This document shows, piece after piece, positions 39,658 to 51,382 of a stretch of 64,000 nucleotides of DNA. The position numbers and the translations under genes are program-made. The notes beneath the pieces were generated by a model. The model did not search any database and was not told the origin of the DNA. It saw only the letters and a program-made list of their open reading frames with translations. The stretch comes from Macrophomina tecta (taxonomy: Eukaryota; Ascomycota; Dothideomycetes; Botryosphaeriales; Botryosphaeriaceae), in the NCBI GenBank assembly GCA_024180945.1, contig JAKSGN010000007.1, forward strand, positions 4,712,001-4,776,000, given 5' to 3'. Every line of letters begins with the position of its first letter. Position 1 is the first letter of the stretch.

Positions 39658-40756
39658 ATGTCTGTCCAGAAGTACAGCCTTCCGCAGCTTCCATACGCCT
39701 ACGATGTAAGCTTCCCCACCTGTCCGCTTCTACTTCTCTGCACGCGGCCACTATTCGGCGTCATCTCAGCGCGCTCATTGTCATCCGCGCTCACCACCTG
39801 CACCGATTCCCACGTCCCCGCGGCGATCCCGTGACATCCGCCGCAGTGCGCGCGTGGGTGCATCCGACTCGCACCACCCAAGACGCAATCGCCTGCAGCT
39901 CACCCGCGTCCAGCCCAGCCCCCGACTCATTCTCATGAGTGCCATCTCAGAATCAGCCCTCCACTAACCGCCCCTCACCCAACAGGCTCTCGAACCCGCC
40001 ATCTCCGGGCAGATAATGGAGCTGCACCACAGTAAGCACCACCAGACCTACGTCACCAACCTGAACGCCGCGCTCGAGAAGTACAGCGCCGCGTCCGCCT
40101 CGGGCGACATCCCAACGCAGATCTCGCTGCAGCAGGCTTTGCGCTTCCACGGCGGCGGTCACATCAACCACAGCCTCTTCTGGGAGAACCTCGCACCCGC
40201 CAACAGCACCGACGCCAAGATCGCCTCTGCACCGAAGCTGGCGGAGAAGATCAAGGAGACTTGGGGAAGCGAGGAAGTGTTCAGGGAGAAGTTTGGGGCC
40301 GCGTTGTTGGGCATTCAGGGGAGTGGGTGGGGTTGGTTGGTCAAGGTGGATGATGACGGGGCGGGACAAAAGGGACGGTTGGCGATTGTGGTGACGTGAG
40401 TATCCGTTTTCCACTATCCTCCTTTCGTCTTCTACTGTACCTGTTCGGTTGGGGTCGCTAACGTCTGGCATGTGCGCTGTAGCAAGGACCAGGATCCCGT
40501 CGTCGGCCCCGGTGAGGTTCCGATCTTTGGCGTCGACATGTGGGAGCATGCATACTACCTGCAGGTAAGTATTGACGTCGAACCCTGTATTCACTTAGGC
40601 ATTTGTGACAAGTGTCTGATTTTCTTTCTCCAGTATCTCAATGGCAAGGCTGCTTATGTGCAGAACATCTGGTCCGTCATCAACTGGAAGACAGCGGAGG
40701 AGCGCTTCCTTGGTACCCGCGGCGATGCTTTCAAGGTTCTCAAGGCTTCTATCTAA
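39658..40756 (+). CDS. Manganese/iron superoxide dismutase
   Basis: Converts superoxide to hydrogen peroxide and oxygen. Exons 39658-39705, 39986-40395, 40483-40564 and 40634-40756 give 220 aa. The first intron is long (280 nt), with CTAAC 25 nt before the acceptor. Metal ligands are seen in order: [13 protein letters not shown] (first His), [15 protein letters not shown] (second His), then the [13 protein letters not shown] segment (Asp and third His). WGWLVKV and the GxGG-type core fit Mn-SOD. Starting at [16 protein letters not shown] (CACCATG context) gives a protein without a targeting peptide, as in fungal cytosolic Mn-SODs. The same frame is open upstream to an ATG at 39394, which would add an 88-residue basic, then hydrophobic leader. 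I prefer the short start. Confidence 0.92.
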
Positions 40757-42223
40757 ACGGTCAATCCGCAAACAGCCTTCCCCAGCTTGGTATTTGCGAT
40801 GAGCCGCATGCCTGGCGGATAACGGAACAGGAACTAAAGCCTGCTGAAGGTGAAAGCCCACACAAAAAGGGATCGGAATTTTATGAACTGCTTAGCAGGG
40901 TGGTGGAGCAGATTAAGATGATTTATATGACGTTTGCTTGCTGAATCGAAGTAAGATGACAGTCTTTGGTGCATATCGTTCTCGTGTGCGAATGGTTGCA
41001 ATGTTGGCAAAGAGGAACGCCATAGTGCAGCCCGAGAAGACGACTAAACAGAGATTGATGTTGAACAAAGGTTGAAAAGGCCATAAAGAATATGACACGG
41101 ATTTTGACTGACAGCATCCCATACATCGCTAGCTCCGGACACCCGCTCCCCTCGGCTGACCGCCAGCAGATTTGCCGAGAGCGCCATACACGAAAGTCAA
41201 TTTTACTTTGAAGGGTTACCGGGCCGGTGTCGGCTCTCTGAGATCCCATTTGATAGATCAATCATTTATCCCCATCAGATTCGACGCATAAGTGGATGTG
41301 GAAGTTGAGGTGTGTGCGCTCTGTCGCTTTGAGCCAAGGCGACCGCCAATCACAGCGGCCGCCGCGCGTTTCGTGTCTTCACGCACCAGCCCGAGTTCTA
41401 ATGAGCCGCTAGTTCCCTGTTCGTCGTCACCTTATGCCACATTTTGGCGTCCGTACTCATCCACAACCCTCCGAATCCCTCAGATTCACCAACTTCCTAC
41501 TCTTAGCAGGTCCGAAGTTGTCTTCCGACTCGGCAAGCGTTTATATAGACGTAAATGTACGCCGATTACTATGGGTATATATGCCCGGACGGATGCTTCA
41601 ACTCCCCGCAGCGATTATCCGTGCGATACTTCTGTCCCGGCAATTCACTTCTCCGCTACCCGGTCCTGTAAGTACACGCATCATCTCTGGTACGTTTCCT
41701 TGCCACTTTCCCGCACACCTGCCAGGAACGGTCAGCCACCGTTCAACTTTCCCTCCATATCCCATTCTCTTCCTCGCTGCCCCGCCCGTCACGTGTGCCT
41801 TTGGAAAGAAACACTAGTAGATCACTTCCTCAACGCGGAAGCGCCGATATATGGGCTCGACCTTGTTAGCATGTGCATGCGATATCCGATTTGCGCAGCT
41901 GTCCCTCGGCCTACGAAAAAGCCGAAACACGTATGTACAAACAGGAGGAGAAAAAAAAAAAAAAAAAAGAAGCCTTTCCTACAGTCTGTCTGACGCAACG
42001 TAGAAAGAAGGTGAAAAATATACACGCGAGGTTCGTTTTGTCGTCTCTTTGCCATGGCATCAAGCCATGCGGAAAACAGATCGAATGATGATAAAGAGAG
42101 ACAGAACCATCATGTCATCGTGTCGTGGTGTAAACGCTTCGGGCCCGTAGCCCCTCAAAGCCGCTACATTCCATCCCACCCCAACACCCACCCCTCCGCG
42201 CGGCGTCAGTATACGACGCGCGC
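40757..42223. other. Intergenic between convergent MnSOD and CFEM genes
   Basis: 1.47 kb. A plus-strand frame at 41292-41993 is open but shows no domain and crosses an A18 run at 41951-41968, so I reject it as a gene. Seen from the CFEM gene the run is a sense-strand T-tract. Confidence 0.5.
41951..41968. repeat. Poly(A) run, 18 nt
   Basis: Sense-strand T-tract downstream of the CFEM gene. Confidence 0.9.
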
Positions 42224-43892
42224 TCAGTTTCCCAGAGTGAATATTTTCGAGGCACAGCAGATCCTGTAGTCATAGAAGAGCACCGGGGCATCAGCAGCCG
42301 TCGGTGAGACAGTCGCGGGGACGGGGAGACACTCACAAATAGTCCACGCCCTTCAACTCGCTGCAGCTGCCGCCCTCAGCGGCCCCGCCAGCCCCGCCGC
42401 TACCGCCGCCGCCGCCGTACCCGCCCGTCTCGCCGCCCGCGGCGGCCGTCACGGTCGTCGTCATCATCACAGTAACCTGGCTAGGGCAGGCGGACCCTGC
42501 AGGAGTGCTAGCGCCACCAGTGCCGGCGGGAGGAGAAGGGACAGTGCTGAGAGTAGAGGGCGTGTCTGCGACGGTTATCGACGGGTTAGAAGGACTGTTG
42601 CTGCCGTAGCCGGGTGCAGTGCTGTTTGAGCCAGAGCCGGGGCCAGCGGACCCAGACCCAGCTCCGGACCCAGAGGCTTGTGTGATTGTGGATGTGACGG
42701 TGGTGGTTGGGGGCCATACTGGTGCTGCGTTGGAAGAGAAGGGGGTTGTGCCCGATCCTGACCCGCCGCCCGCCACGCCCGAGCTGGGAGGAGGCGTCGA
42801 CGCACCGCCAACGCTGCTCCGCGACGTGATGGTCGAGGTGACGGTCACCTCGGCCGGGCACGCCGAGCCTGAAGGGCCCGGGCCTGGTCCACCTGCCGCC
42901 GCCGTGATCGTTGATGTTACGGTCGTCTCGGGCGGACAGGCGCTCGCGGACCCAGGACCCGACGCCCCTCCCCCAGCTCCAGACCCAGCGGTGACGGTGG
43001 ACGTCACGGTGGTTTCAGCGGGGCAAGCTGAGCTGCCAGACGGGCCGGCAGGGCCAGAGCCGCCGCCACTGCCAGATGATGCGGTGATGGTAGCCGTCAC
43101 AGTTGTCTCTGGCGGGCAGGCCGACCCTGGTCCTGAGCCCGAACCGGCCCCAGGCTGTGTGATGGTGGATGTGATTGTGGTTTCAGGGGGGCACGACGCA
43201 GGAGGACTGGCTCCGCCGCCTGAACCGGAGCCTGATTGTGTGATGGTGGAAGTGATGGTGGTCTCGGGGCATGAAGCTGAAGGCGTCCCGACCGAGGCCG
43301 AAGCACCTCCCGAGTGTGTGATTGTAGATGTGATGTTCACAACAGAGGGGCAGGCAGAGGGTGAAGATGCTGGGGGTGATGCGGCGGAGGAAGAAGGGGC
43401 AGGGGGAGGTGCATAACCACCTACAGAAGAACTTTGGGCTGCGGAGCTGGAGCTGGGGCTAGACGTACTGGTGGCTGCAGGAGAGGATGCAGACGGCGAC
43501 GCGGCTGGAGTACTACCAGCCGGCGAACTGGCCGGAGTGCTGGCCGGCGCAGAGCCTCCAGTGGTCGGACCAGCTCCGCCAGCCGCAGCAGTAGCGACGC
43601 AGGAGCAGATGGACTGAGCACCAGCAGAGGCCTGGAGCGCGGTCTGGACGTCATTGTTGCAGGCTGATAGCACGCACTGGGTGAGCGCCTGGTTGCTCTG
43701 GAGAGCGGCGGAAGACGAGCAGGCGCACGCGAAATCGGTCTCGACCGTGCAACCAATGGCGGATTTGGCCGAGAGCAGGCAGGACTGAGCGCAGGACGGG
43801 ACGAGTGACTGAGCCGAACTGACGCAACCGGCCTGAGCGGACACGGTGGTGATGGCAGCGAAGATGCTGCCGAGAATGGTAAACGTCTTCAT
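42224..43892 (-). CDS. CFEM-domain secreted protein with Thr/Ser-rich repeats
   Basis: Extracellular fungal protein with an N-terminal CFEM domain, a fold that in some yeasts binds haem. The signal peptide is MKTFTILGSIFAAITTVSA. Cysteines lie at about 23, 34, 38, 48, 56, 58, 73, 78, 96 and 98 with CFEM spacing. Asp53 in ETDFACAC matches the haem-ligating position. Residues 100-500 are Ser/Pro/Gly/Thr-rich, with nine copies of a CPxETTxTSTITx motif separated by Gly/Ser/Pro spacers. One copy has WPP instead of CPP. The frame stops at 42333, but that TGA is inside a perfect donor GTGAGT. Splicing 42336-42264 to acceptor CTACAG gives a 531-aa form ending ICCASKIFTLGN. Without splicing it is 519 aa ending GVDYL. 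No clear GPI signal is seen in either form. Confidence 0.8.
42440..43360 (-). repeat. Coding repeat array, CPxETTxTSTIT units
   Basis: About nine degenerate copies of a 12-13-residue unit inside the CFEM protein, spaced roughly 30-45 residues apart with Gly/Ser/Pro spacers of unequal length. The repeat makes the antisense strand look like a repetitive protein too (VTVVSGGQ-type units), which is an artefact. Confidence 0.8.
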
Positions 43893-46038
43893 GGCGAGTG
43901 GCTGCCGGTGATTGGTACAAGTGCCAGAAACAATTACACTGGAGCCAAAATTGAACGGCAGTGACAAGAGACCGGCCGATAGTTCGAAACGAGAGGGGTT
44001 ACAACGAGTCCTATTATATCCCCTCGAGGAAGTCCACGCCTCGGCGAGGCACATGCGACCGAGTGACATTGGACCGCTCGCATTCCCCGCAGGCGCACGC
44101 CTAGCGACCGCCTTGAAAGGGGTAGGGATATTGACGATCGAGGAACTAGGCGGGAGGGCGCCCAGATGGAGGCGGGAAATGAGGACGTCACAGGAAACAT
44201 GCAGCGGAGAGAGCAAAGGCGGCCGAAACGGCACATGGCAGAGCTGTAGCAGGAAGCTTCAAGGAGTGGTCAGGGTAGGGCTAAGCCTTTCCCGCATTAG
44301 CTGTGGGATCGACATCCACAAGAGGAGATGCGGGGAAGCTTAAAGTTGTGCTGCCAGGAACCAGGCACGGGCCACAACGGTGGCTTTACTCTTCCAAGTC
44401 TAGCGGATGTGACAGTAAGCATGGGAAAGATGCGGAGCCTCGGTGGATTGTGAAGGACAATTTCACGTGGCGGCACCGACAGCAGAGGGCAGACCGAGAG
44501 CGGGAAGAGCGTGACACGCCGACCCTCGGTGTTGTTCTCGTACCAACTCAGAACGGGAACGCCCCTGCTCTTTGAACACGCACAATTGGCCAATGACGAG
44601 TCGAGAATAGAGGAGATGCTGGCTGTATGACATGTTTAGTTGCCCGCGAATATTGACGGCGCAGCGGCCCTGTAAGGACTTCGGTTCAAGAGTAAATTGG
44701 GGATGCGGGGATGGACCGAAACACGATAGTATGACGAAAGAAGCTGAACTGATTTTGCCAAACGAGCGGTAGCGATCTTTTTCGAAGCGACGTAAGAGCC
44801 AAGAGGATGCGTGGAGTTCAGCTGCATTCTCACGTTCAGGAACACGCGAAGGAGATGGAGACAGGTCGCGAGACGAGTAGTCATCGCACAGAGGGCGAAT
44901 GCAGAATGGGAGGGCAATTTCTGGAAGTCGAAAACAGGCAGTTGAAGGAGCTGGGTCGATGTTGAAATTCAGATCAAGTTTCTTTTGTTTGTTGTCGCAC
45001 CAGTAGATCAAAGTTCGGCTACAGGTCTATTGGTAAAGCCGACCGACCGATACTGTGCATGGCACGAGAAGGTCTGACAAACCCCTGTCGTGGCCGGGTG
45101 GGGACAAGCTGCGATTGCGTGAGCGATGGTCGCAGATAGTATAGAGGCGGAGGGTGCGCTGAAGAATGACAACGATTTTCAAACGACCAGACAGGAGCGG
45201 GCAACGCAGCGACAGAAGCCACGCATCGGATTCCAGCAGTTGCAGCAGAACGGCGGTGGTAGCAGAACCTGAGGTGAGCTGGGGAGGGGTGAGGGCTCTC
45301 TGGCTCAGGCGAGGCTCCTCGGCCTGCACATGTGAAGCGGACCTCGGCCGCTTCTTTCATCAAAACACCACCGGGACTGACAGCGCAAACAGATGCAAGA
45401 AATCAGCGAGAGAATTGAGATAAACTCGACGCGATATGGAGAAAGACGTAAGCAATACACCACGGAACCGGCTCCAGGAAGACGTGCGAAACACCGAGGA
45501 GTGTTTCTAGACGGAATATTTTCATCCTATTGCAGCCGGGAATGGGTGGCAAGTCGATCAAGCGTGTTATACGAATGCAGTGAGTGTGACGAGGATGGAA
45601 AGAGAGCCAGGAACGGGGCATGAGACGGACAATAAGAGGAGGCTGAAAGGCGCGTCGGGAGACGAGGCCGACGCGTCTCGGGCGGTGGCAGAAAAACGCA
45701 CGGATGAGGTCATCACCACCGACGATGCCACTATCACCGCCGCGGACCATCCACCATTCCGTTATCATCTCGCCGCTTGCGCTCTTCTGCCTCCGGCAGT
45801 GGCTCCAGTCTTGCTCACCAGCGTCTGTGTCTGCACGGATACCCTTCCTCCGCGGGCGAGCGTCCGCCTATCCGCTCTGTCTCGTCCATCGGCAAGAGAT
45901 CCCGATCACCGACCAGAGCCGCCCCGCCAGCTTTTGTGGCTCTTATAAGATCCGGGCTCCCTTGCTCACGCTCGATCTGCAGCATTTCCATCTTTCACTT
46001 CTTCTTGTTCTTCCTTCTCCCGTCTTTTTACATTCATA
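43893..46038. promoter_or_regulatory. Divergent region, CFEM gene / 5-oxoprolinase
   Basis: 2.1 kb between gene starts. A TATAAT-like site near 44009-44016 suits the CFEM gene, and CTTATAAGAT at about 45942-45951 suits 5-oxoprolinase. A 182-codon minus-strand frame (44463-45011) has no domain and is rejected. Confidence 0.45.
45942..45951 (+). promoter_or_regulatory. TATA-like box of 5-oxoprolinase
   Basis: CTTATAAGAT about 90 nt before the ATG at 46039, followed by a pyrimidine-rich leader. Spacing suits a fungal core promoter. Confidence 0.45.
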
Positions 46039-49000
46039 ATGGCTTCGTTGAAGAAATCGGAGCGGGGCATCCGCATCGCCATAGACGTAAGTAGTCATCG
46101 CTCTTGTTCCAATTGCCGACTGACATGAAGCCTCTAAGCGCGGTGGAACCTTTACCGACTGTGTTGGCAATCCTGGTACTGGCAAGATGGAGGACGATGT
46201 CATCATCAAGCTTTTATCTGTAGATCCTCAAAATTACGACGATGCCCCGCTTGAGGGCATTCGCCGTCTGCTGGAGAGATTCACTGGCAAGGAGATTCCC
46301 AGAGGTCAGCCACTCGACACGTCGGAAATCGAGAGTATACGAATGGGAACCACCGTCGCAACCAACGCCTTACTGGAGCGGAAAGGCGAGGACATTGCCA
46401 TGGTGGTCACCAAGGGCTTCAAAGATTGCCTGGAAATTGGCAACCAGTCGAGGCCGAACATCTTCGACCTGGCCATTCGCAAGCCTGAAGTTCTGTACAA
46501 GCAGGTCGTTGAGATCGACGAGCGCGTCACTCTCGAAGATTACGCCGAGGACCCCGAGAGGAACGAGACCAAGGCCGAGCCTCTTGAAAAAGCAGGTCCA
46601 AATGCTGACCTGGTGCGTGGGCTGTCCGGAGAAGCGGTGAGGATACTGCAACGCCCCGAGGAGGGCAAGATCAGGAAGCAGCTTCAGCAGGTCTACGACA
46701 GTGGCCTCCGCAGTATTGCCGTCTGCCTCATGCACGGTTACACCTATCCCCACCACGAGGCTCTTGTTGGAAGGATAGCAAAAGAAATTGGTTTCGAGCA
46801 TGTGAGCTTGAGTCACGAACTCATGCCCATGATCAAGCTCGTTCCGCGCGCCACGTCCGCTTGCGCCGATGCCTACCTTACTCCCGCCATCCGGAAATAC
46901 ATCGACGGTTTCCAAAAAGGCTTTGCTGGCGGCCTCGGCACTGAGAGTGTGAAGAAGGAGGGCGGCGACAAAGGCGCGCGATGCGAGTTCATGCAGAGCG
47001 ATGGGGGTCTTGTTGATGTCGACATTTTCTCCGGCCTCCGTGCCATCCTCTCCGGCCCCGCTGGCGGTGTGGTCGGATACGCTCTGACCTCCTACGACCC
47101 CAAGACGAAGATCCCGGTAATTGGGTTTGACATGGGTGGCACAAGTACCGATGTCAGCAGGTACGGTGCTGGAAAGTACGATCACGTCTTTGAGACCACT
47201 ACCGCGGGTGTGACCATCCAATCACCCCAACTCGACATCAACACTGTCGCTGCTGGTGGTGGTAGCCGTCTGTTCTTCAGAAACGGCTTGTTCGTTGTGG
47301 GCCCCGAGTCTGCCAGCGCACATCCCGGACCAGCTTGCTACCGCAAAGGTGGCCCGCTTACTATCACCGACGCCAATCTGTTTCTGGGCAGGCTCTTACC
47401 TGACTTCTTCCCCAAGATTTTCGGCAAGAATGAGGATGAGCCGCTCGATTCCGAGGCTAGCAAGAAACTCTTTGCGGAGCTTACTGAACAGATCAACAAG
47501 GAGACCGCCGCTGGAAACAAGGACAAAGAGATGTCCGCTGACGAGGTGGCCTATGGTTTCATCAAGATCGCCAACGAGACCATGACAAGGCCCATCCGCT
47601 CATTGACCGAGGCAAGAGGTCATGACACCTCTAAGCATCGTCTGGCGACCTTCGGAGGTGCTGGTGGTCAGCATGCTGTTGCCATCGCCCAAGCTCTTGG
47701 TATCTCTCAGATCCTTGTCCACCGCTACTCCTCCGTCCTCTCTGCATACGGAATGGCTTTGGCAGATGTCGTTGATGAGAGGCAGGAGCCCGAATCGAAG
47801 GTATGGTCCGATACCGATGGTGAGACCAAGCAATATCTGCAGAAGAAGATGGAGGATCTCAAGAGCAAATCCCGCGCAACTCTTGAAGATCAGGGCTTCT
47901 CTGAGGACCAGATTCACTTTGAAGAGTACCTGAACATGCGTTACCGTGGCACAGAGTCCGCTTTGATGGTCATCAAACCTAGCAAGGAAGAGGCGGACAA
48001 AGAATATGGCGGCGAGCAGTGGTCTTTCGGCAAGGCTTTCATCAAGCAACATGAGCAAGAGTTTGGCTTCACTTTGCCCGATCGCGACATCATTGTTGAC
48101 GACGTGCGCGCCAGAGGCATCGGAAAGACCTTCGAGGGCCTGGAGAAGACAGTCGATGACCAGTTGAAGGAGATCAAGCCCAAGGAGCTTTCCAAGGGAG
48201 AGAAGCAGTACGGCACAAGCTCGGTTTACTTTGAGGGCGGTAGACAGGAGACGCCTATCTTCAAACTTGAGGACCTCGCTACTGGTGACCGCATCAAGGG
48301 ACCTGCCATCATTGCGGATGGCACTCAAACCATCGTGGTCACACCAGACGCCTCGGCTCTTCTCATTAACACGCACGTGGTCATCAACATTGGTGAAGCC
48401 GACAGTCAAGAAAAGAAGATTGACACCAAGGAAGTCGATCCCATCATGCTGAGTATCTTCGCACATCGGTTCATGGCCATTGCGGAACAAATGGGTAGGG
48501 CTCTTCAGAAGACCAGCGTCAGCACCAACGTGAAGGAACGCCTGGATTATTCTTGCGCGCTTTTCGATGCGGAAGGTGGCCTTGTCGCAAACGCTCCCCA
48601 TCTGCCAGTGCATCTTGGCTCAATGTCGACCTGTGTCAGGAAACAGGCCAGCATCTGGAAAGGGAAGCTCAAGCGCGGCGACGTCCTTGTTTCTAACCAT
48701 CCAATGTTTGGAGGGACCCATCTTCCAGATATCACCGTCATTACTCCGGCGTTCAGTGGCGACAAGATTGTCTTTTACGTTGCCTCGCGCGCACACCACG
48801 CAGATATCGGTGGTATTCTGCCCGGCTCCATGCCCCCGCACTCAAGAGAGCTTTACCAAGAAGGCGCAGCTATCAAGACAGAAAAACTCGTCTCGGAAGG
48901 TCACTTCAACGAGGAGCGCATCACGGAACTTCTGCACAAAGAGCCTGCTCAGTATCCCGGATGCAGCGGCACGAGGTGTTTGGCGGACAACATCAACGAC

Positions 49001-50299
49001 TTGAAAGCTCAAGTGGCTGCTAATCAGAAGGGAATCAACCTCATCAGCACGCTCATTGAGGATTATGGAGAGGATGTTGTCCAGTTCTACATGCACAGCA
49101 TTCAGAACAATGCAGAGCAGAGTGTGAAGCAACTGCTTAAACAGGTCAGCAAGCGATTCGCGGGCCAGGATCTTTCAGCAATAGACTACATGGACGACGG
49201 CAGCCCAATCCAGTTGAAGGTGACGATCGACGCCGAAAAGGGAGAGGCTGTCTTCGACTTCGAGGGAACTGGACCCGAGGTCTATGGTAAGTCCGCCGCA
49301 GATGCAGATATTGAAAGTAGCGCTGACTCTCCGTACAGGAAACATCAACGCCCCAGAAGCTGTCACCTATTCTGCCATCATCTACTGCCTCCGCTGTCTC
49401 ATCAAAGAGGACATCCCGCTCAATCAAGGTTGCCTCAAGCCTATCAAGGTCAAGATCCCCAAGAAATCCTTCCTGTCACCGTCCGACAAGGCGGCCGTCG
49501 TTGGAGGCAATGTACTTACAGTAAGTATCCCCATGCCACATACAATATCACCCATCCTCCTGACTATCCTGAACAGAGCCAACGTGTCACCGACGTCGTC
49601 CTCAAAGCCTTCCGCGCCTGCGCTGCTTCCCAAGGCGACTGCAACAACCTCACATTTGGCTATGGCGGCAATGTTGCTGGTCAAGAAGAAAAGAAGGGCT
49701 TCGGCTACTACGAGACTATCGCGGGCGGCTCCGGCGCAGGGCCCACATGGAACGGTTCCTCGGGCGTGCACACCCACATGACCAACACCCGTATCACCGA
49801 CGCTGAAGTCTTCGAGCGCCGCTACCCTGTCATCCTCCGTGAATTCGGCATCAGGCCCGGCAGCGGCGGCAAAGGCCAGCATTCGGGTGGTGATGGAGTG
49901 GTGAGGGACATCGAGTTCCGCATTCCCGTCCAGGTCAGTATACTCTCGGAGCGCCGCGTCTACCATCCGTACGGCTTGGAGGGGGGCGAGGACGCGCAGT
50001 GTGGATTGAATATCTGGGTGAGACATGTGGGTAAGGCGGACGTGAACGCGGACACGGTGACTAGCGGCAATGGAAATGATGAGACGGATAAGGAGAGCGA
50101 GTGGCGGTATATTAATCTGGGGGCGAAGAACACGGCAAGCATGCAGCCAGGTGAGCGGATCATTATCAACACGCCCGGCGGCGGCGGCTGGGGTAAGGTC
50201 GGCGAGGAGAGCAAGGTGGTGCAGGAGAAAGATCATCGCGAGGCTTGGAGAAAGGGGAGTGTGGCCGCAAGATTAGAGACGGCGGAGACGTCGCAATAG
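46039..50299 (+). CDS. oxp1: 5-oxoprolinase (ATP-hydrolysing)
   Basis: Cytosolic enzyme that opens 5-oxoproline to glutamate with ATP, part of glutathione turnover. Exons 46039-46086, 46139-49286, 49339-49520 and 49577-50299 give 1366 aa, normal for the fused HyuA-HyuB architecture. The start [16 protein letters not shown] joins [16 protein letters not shown] across a 52-nt intron with acceptor CTAAG. The HyuA half has [28 protein letters not shown] and [14 protein letters not shown] (nucleotide binding), then [19 protein letters not shown]. The HyuB half starts near [20 protein letters not shown] and has [34 protein letters not shown] and NTPGGGGWG. The last two introns (52 and 56 nt) contain no stop, and together they preserve the frame, so an unspliced reading stays open with a wrong segment between them. 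Confidence 0.95.
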
Positions 50300-50884
50300 A
50301 AGTCGGTTGGGATGTGCGATGGTTACCGTGGGTGACGGCGTTACGCTTCTTGGCTGGCATTTTGGGTTAGGATCTGAGTTTCCTTGGTTCTGGGCAGGCA
50401 GCATTTTGTCGGGTATGAGAGCTTAAAGCAGAGGGGAGAAAGGAGAAACTATAGCGCAATATGGATTACTAGTGCTCGACCGCTCCGCAAGCTGACCAGG
50501 ATTACGGTGATCGGCCAAGACTGGCGCTGGTAGCGTACTGAGGTACTGTTGCGGCGTCGAGGCGGAGTCGCGTCAGAGTTCCTGTTGAGCGTGTATGTGA
50601 AGGTCACGTTTCTTCTTTGACCCGAGTCTGACCAGTTTTGAATTCGATTAACGTCCGAATGAATGCTTTAACTCCCCATGCGTCAGGCAACCGCTTTTCA
50701 CCGGGGCTTAAGAAGAAGTTGCTCATGAAGCAGCGCACAGTCCGTGGCACTATTCACGTCATCACTTTCATTGTACAAAGTCGGATTTGAACCAAAGCAA
50801 GCAGTCATACGCCCTGCGTTTTAGTTCAAGCTCGTCGTCGCCGCTGTCACCGGGCTGGGGCTTGATGACCTTGCCCGCCTCACC
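50300..50884. other. Intergenic, oxp1 3' flank
   Basis: 585 bp without a gene. A minus-strand GGTTCAAATCC near 50783-50793 resembles a tRNA T-arm, but no acceptor stem or D-arm fits. Confidence 0.6.
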
Positions 50885-51250
50885 TCAGATCGGCTCTTGC
50901 TGGTCGAGTTGGTTCACGAGGACCTTGACGCCGTTCTTGAGCTCCTCCCAGGTAGCGAAAAAGTCCACGGCGCTGTTCAGCAGCCAGATTTGCCATGATG
51001 ACGCCTGATTCAGATGTGCTGAAGGTTATCCTGGATGTTCTGAACTAGATAATGTCTAGTTCGAGGTGGGCTTACGCTGGGCGGGGAGTGTGGGGTAGCA
51101 AATGGGTATTCTCGTCTCAGTCTTTGGCCCCAGCATGGATTCGTACATAGGCACCTTAGTGGTACGGACCGAATAGTGCAGGCTGAGGATGGGTCCCTTA
51201 GTACTAGAGCTGTGAAGGGGATATCGAAATATTCCGAGGATGAGCTTCAT
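50885..51250 (-). CDS. Small spliced gene candidate, 102 aa
   Basis: Unrecognised. Exon 1 runs 51250-51076 and starts MKLILGIFRYPLHSSSTKG right after two in-frame TAA codons. A 57-nt intron has donor C/GTAAGC and acceptor CTTCAG. Exon 2 runs 51018-50885 and reads through ASSWQIWLLNSAVDFFATWE and ELKNGVKVLVNQLDQQEPI to a stop. Phases match (1 plus 2) and the total is exactly 103 codons. The second exon has a clear amphipathic, protein-like composition that a chance frame would rarely show. It could be a real small gene or the tail of a decayed larger enzyme. It lies between the convergent oxp1 and aquaglyceroporin genes. No domain can be named. Confidence 0.4.
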
Positions 51251-51382
51251 TTATTATTTTTCTCTCGCCTACTAAATGAAGTCAGATGGACTAGATGCCA
51301 CCAGGTTTAGAACTGATGAAGGCATCACTCTCACTACACCACCTCGCAACGACCCCATCAACCGGTGCACATAATCCGTCTA

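Noticed and set aside
41292..41993. 233-codon plus-strand open frame
   Set aside because: Crosses an A18 homopolymer giving a Lys run; no domain.
42619..43416. Repetitive 265-codon plus-strand frame with VTVVSGGQ-type units
   Set aside because: Mirror image of the CFEM repeat array; no start context or signal peptide.
44463..45011. 182-codon minus-strand open frame
   Set aside because: No domain, no splice continuity, poor codon pattern.
50760..50800. tRNA-like T-arm (GGTTCAAATCC, minus strand)
   Set aside because: T-stem is weak, and no acceptor stem, D-arm or anticodon arm can be fitted upstream.
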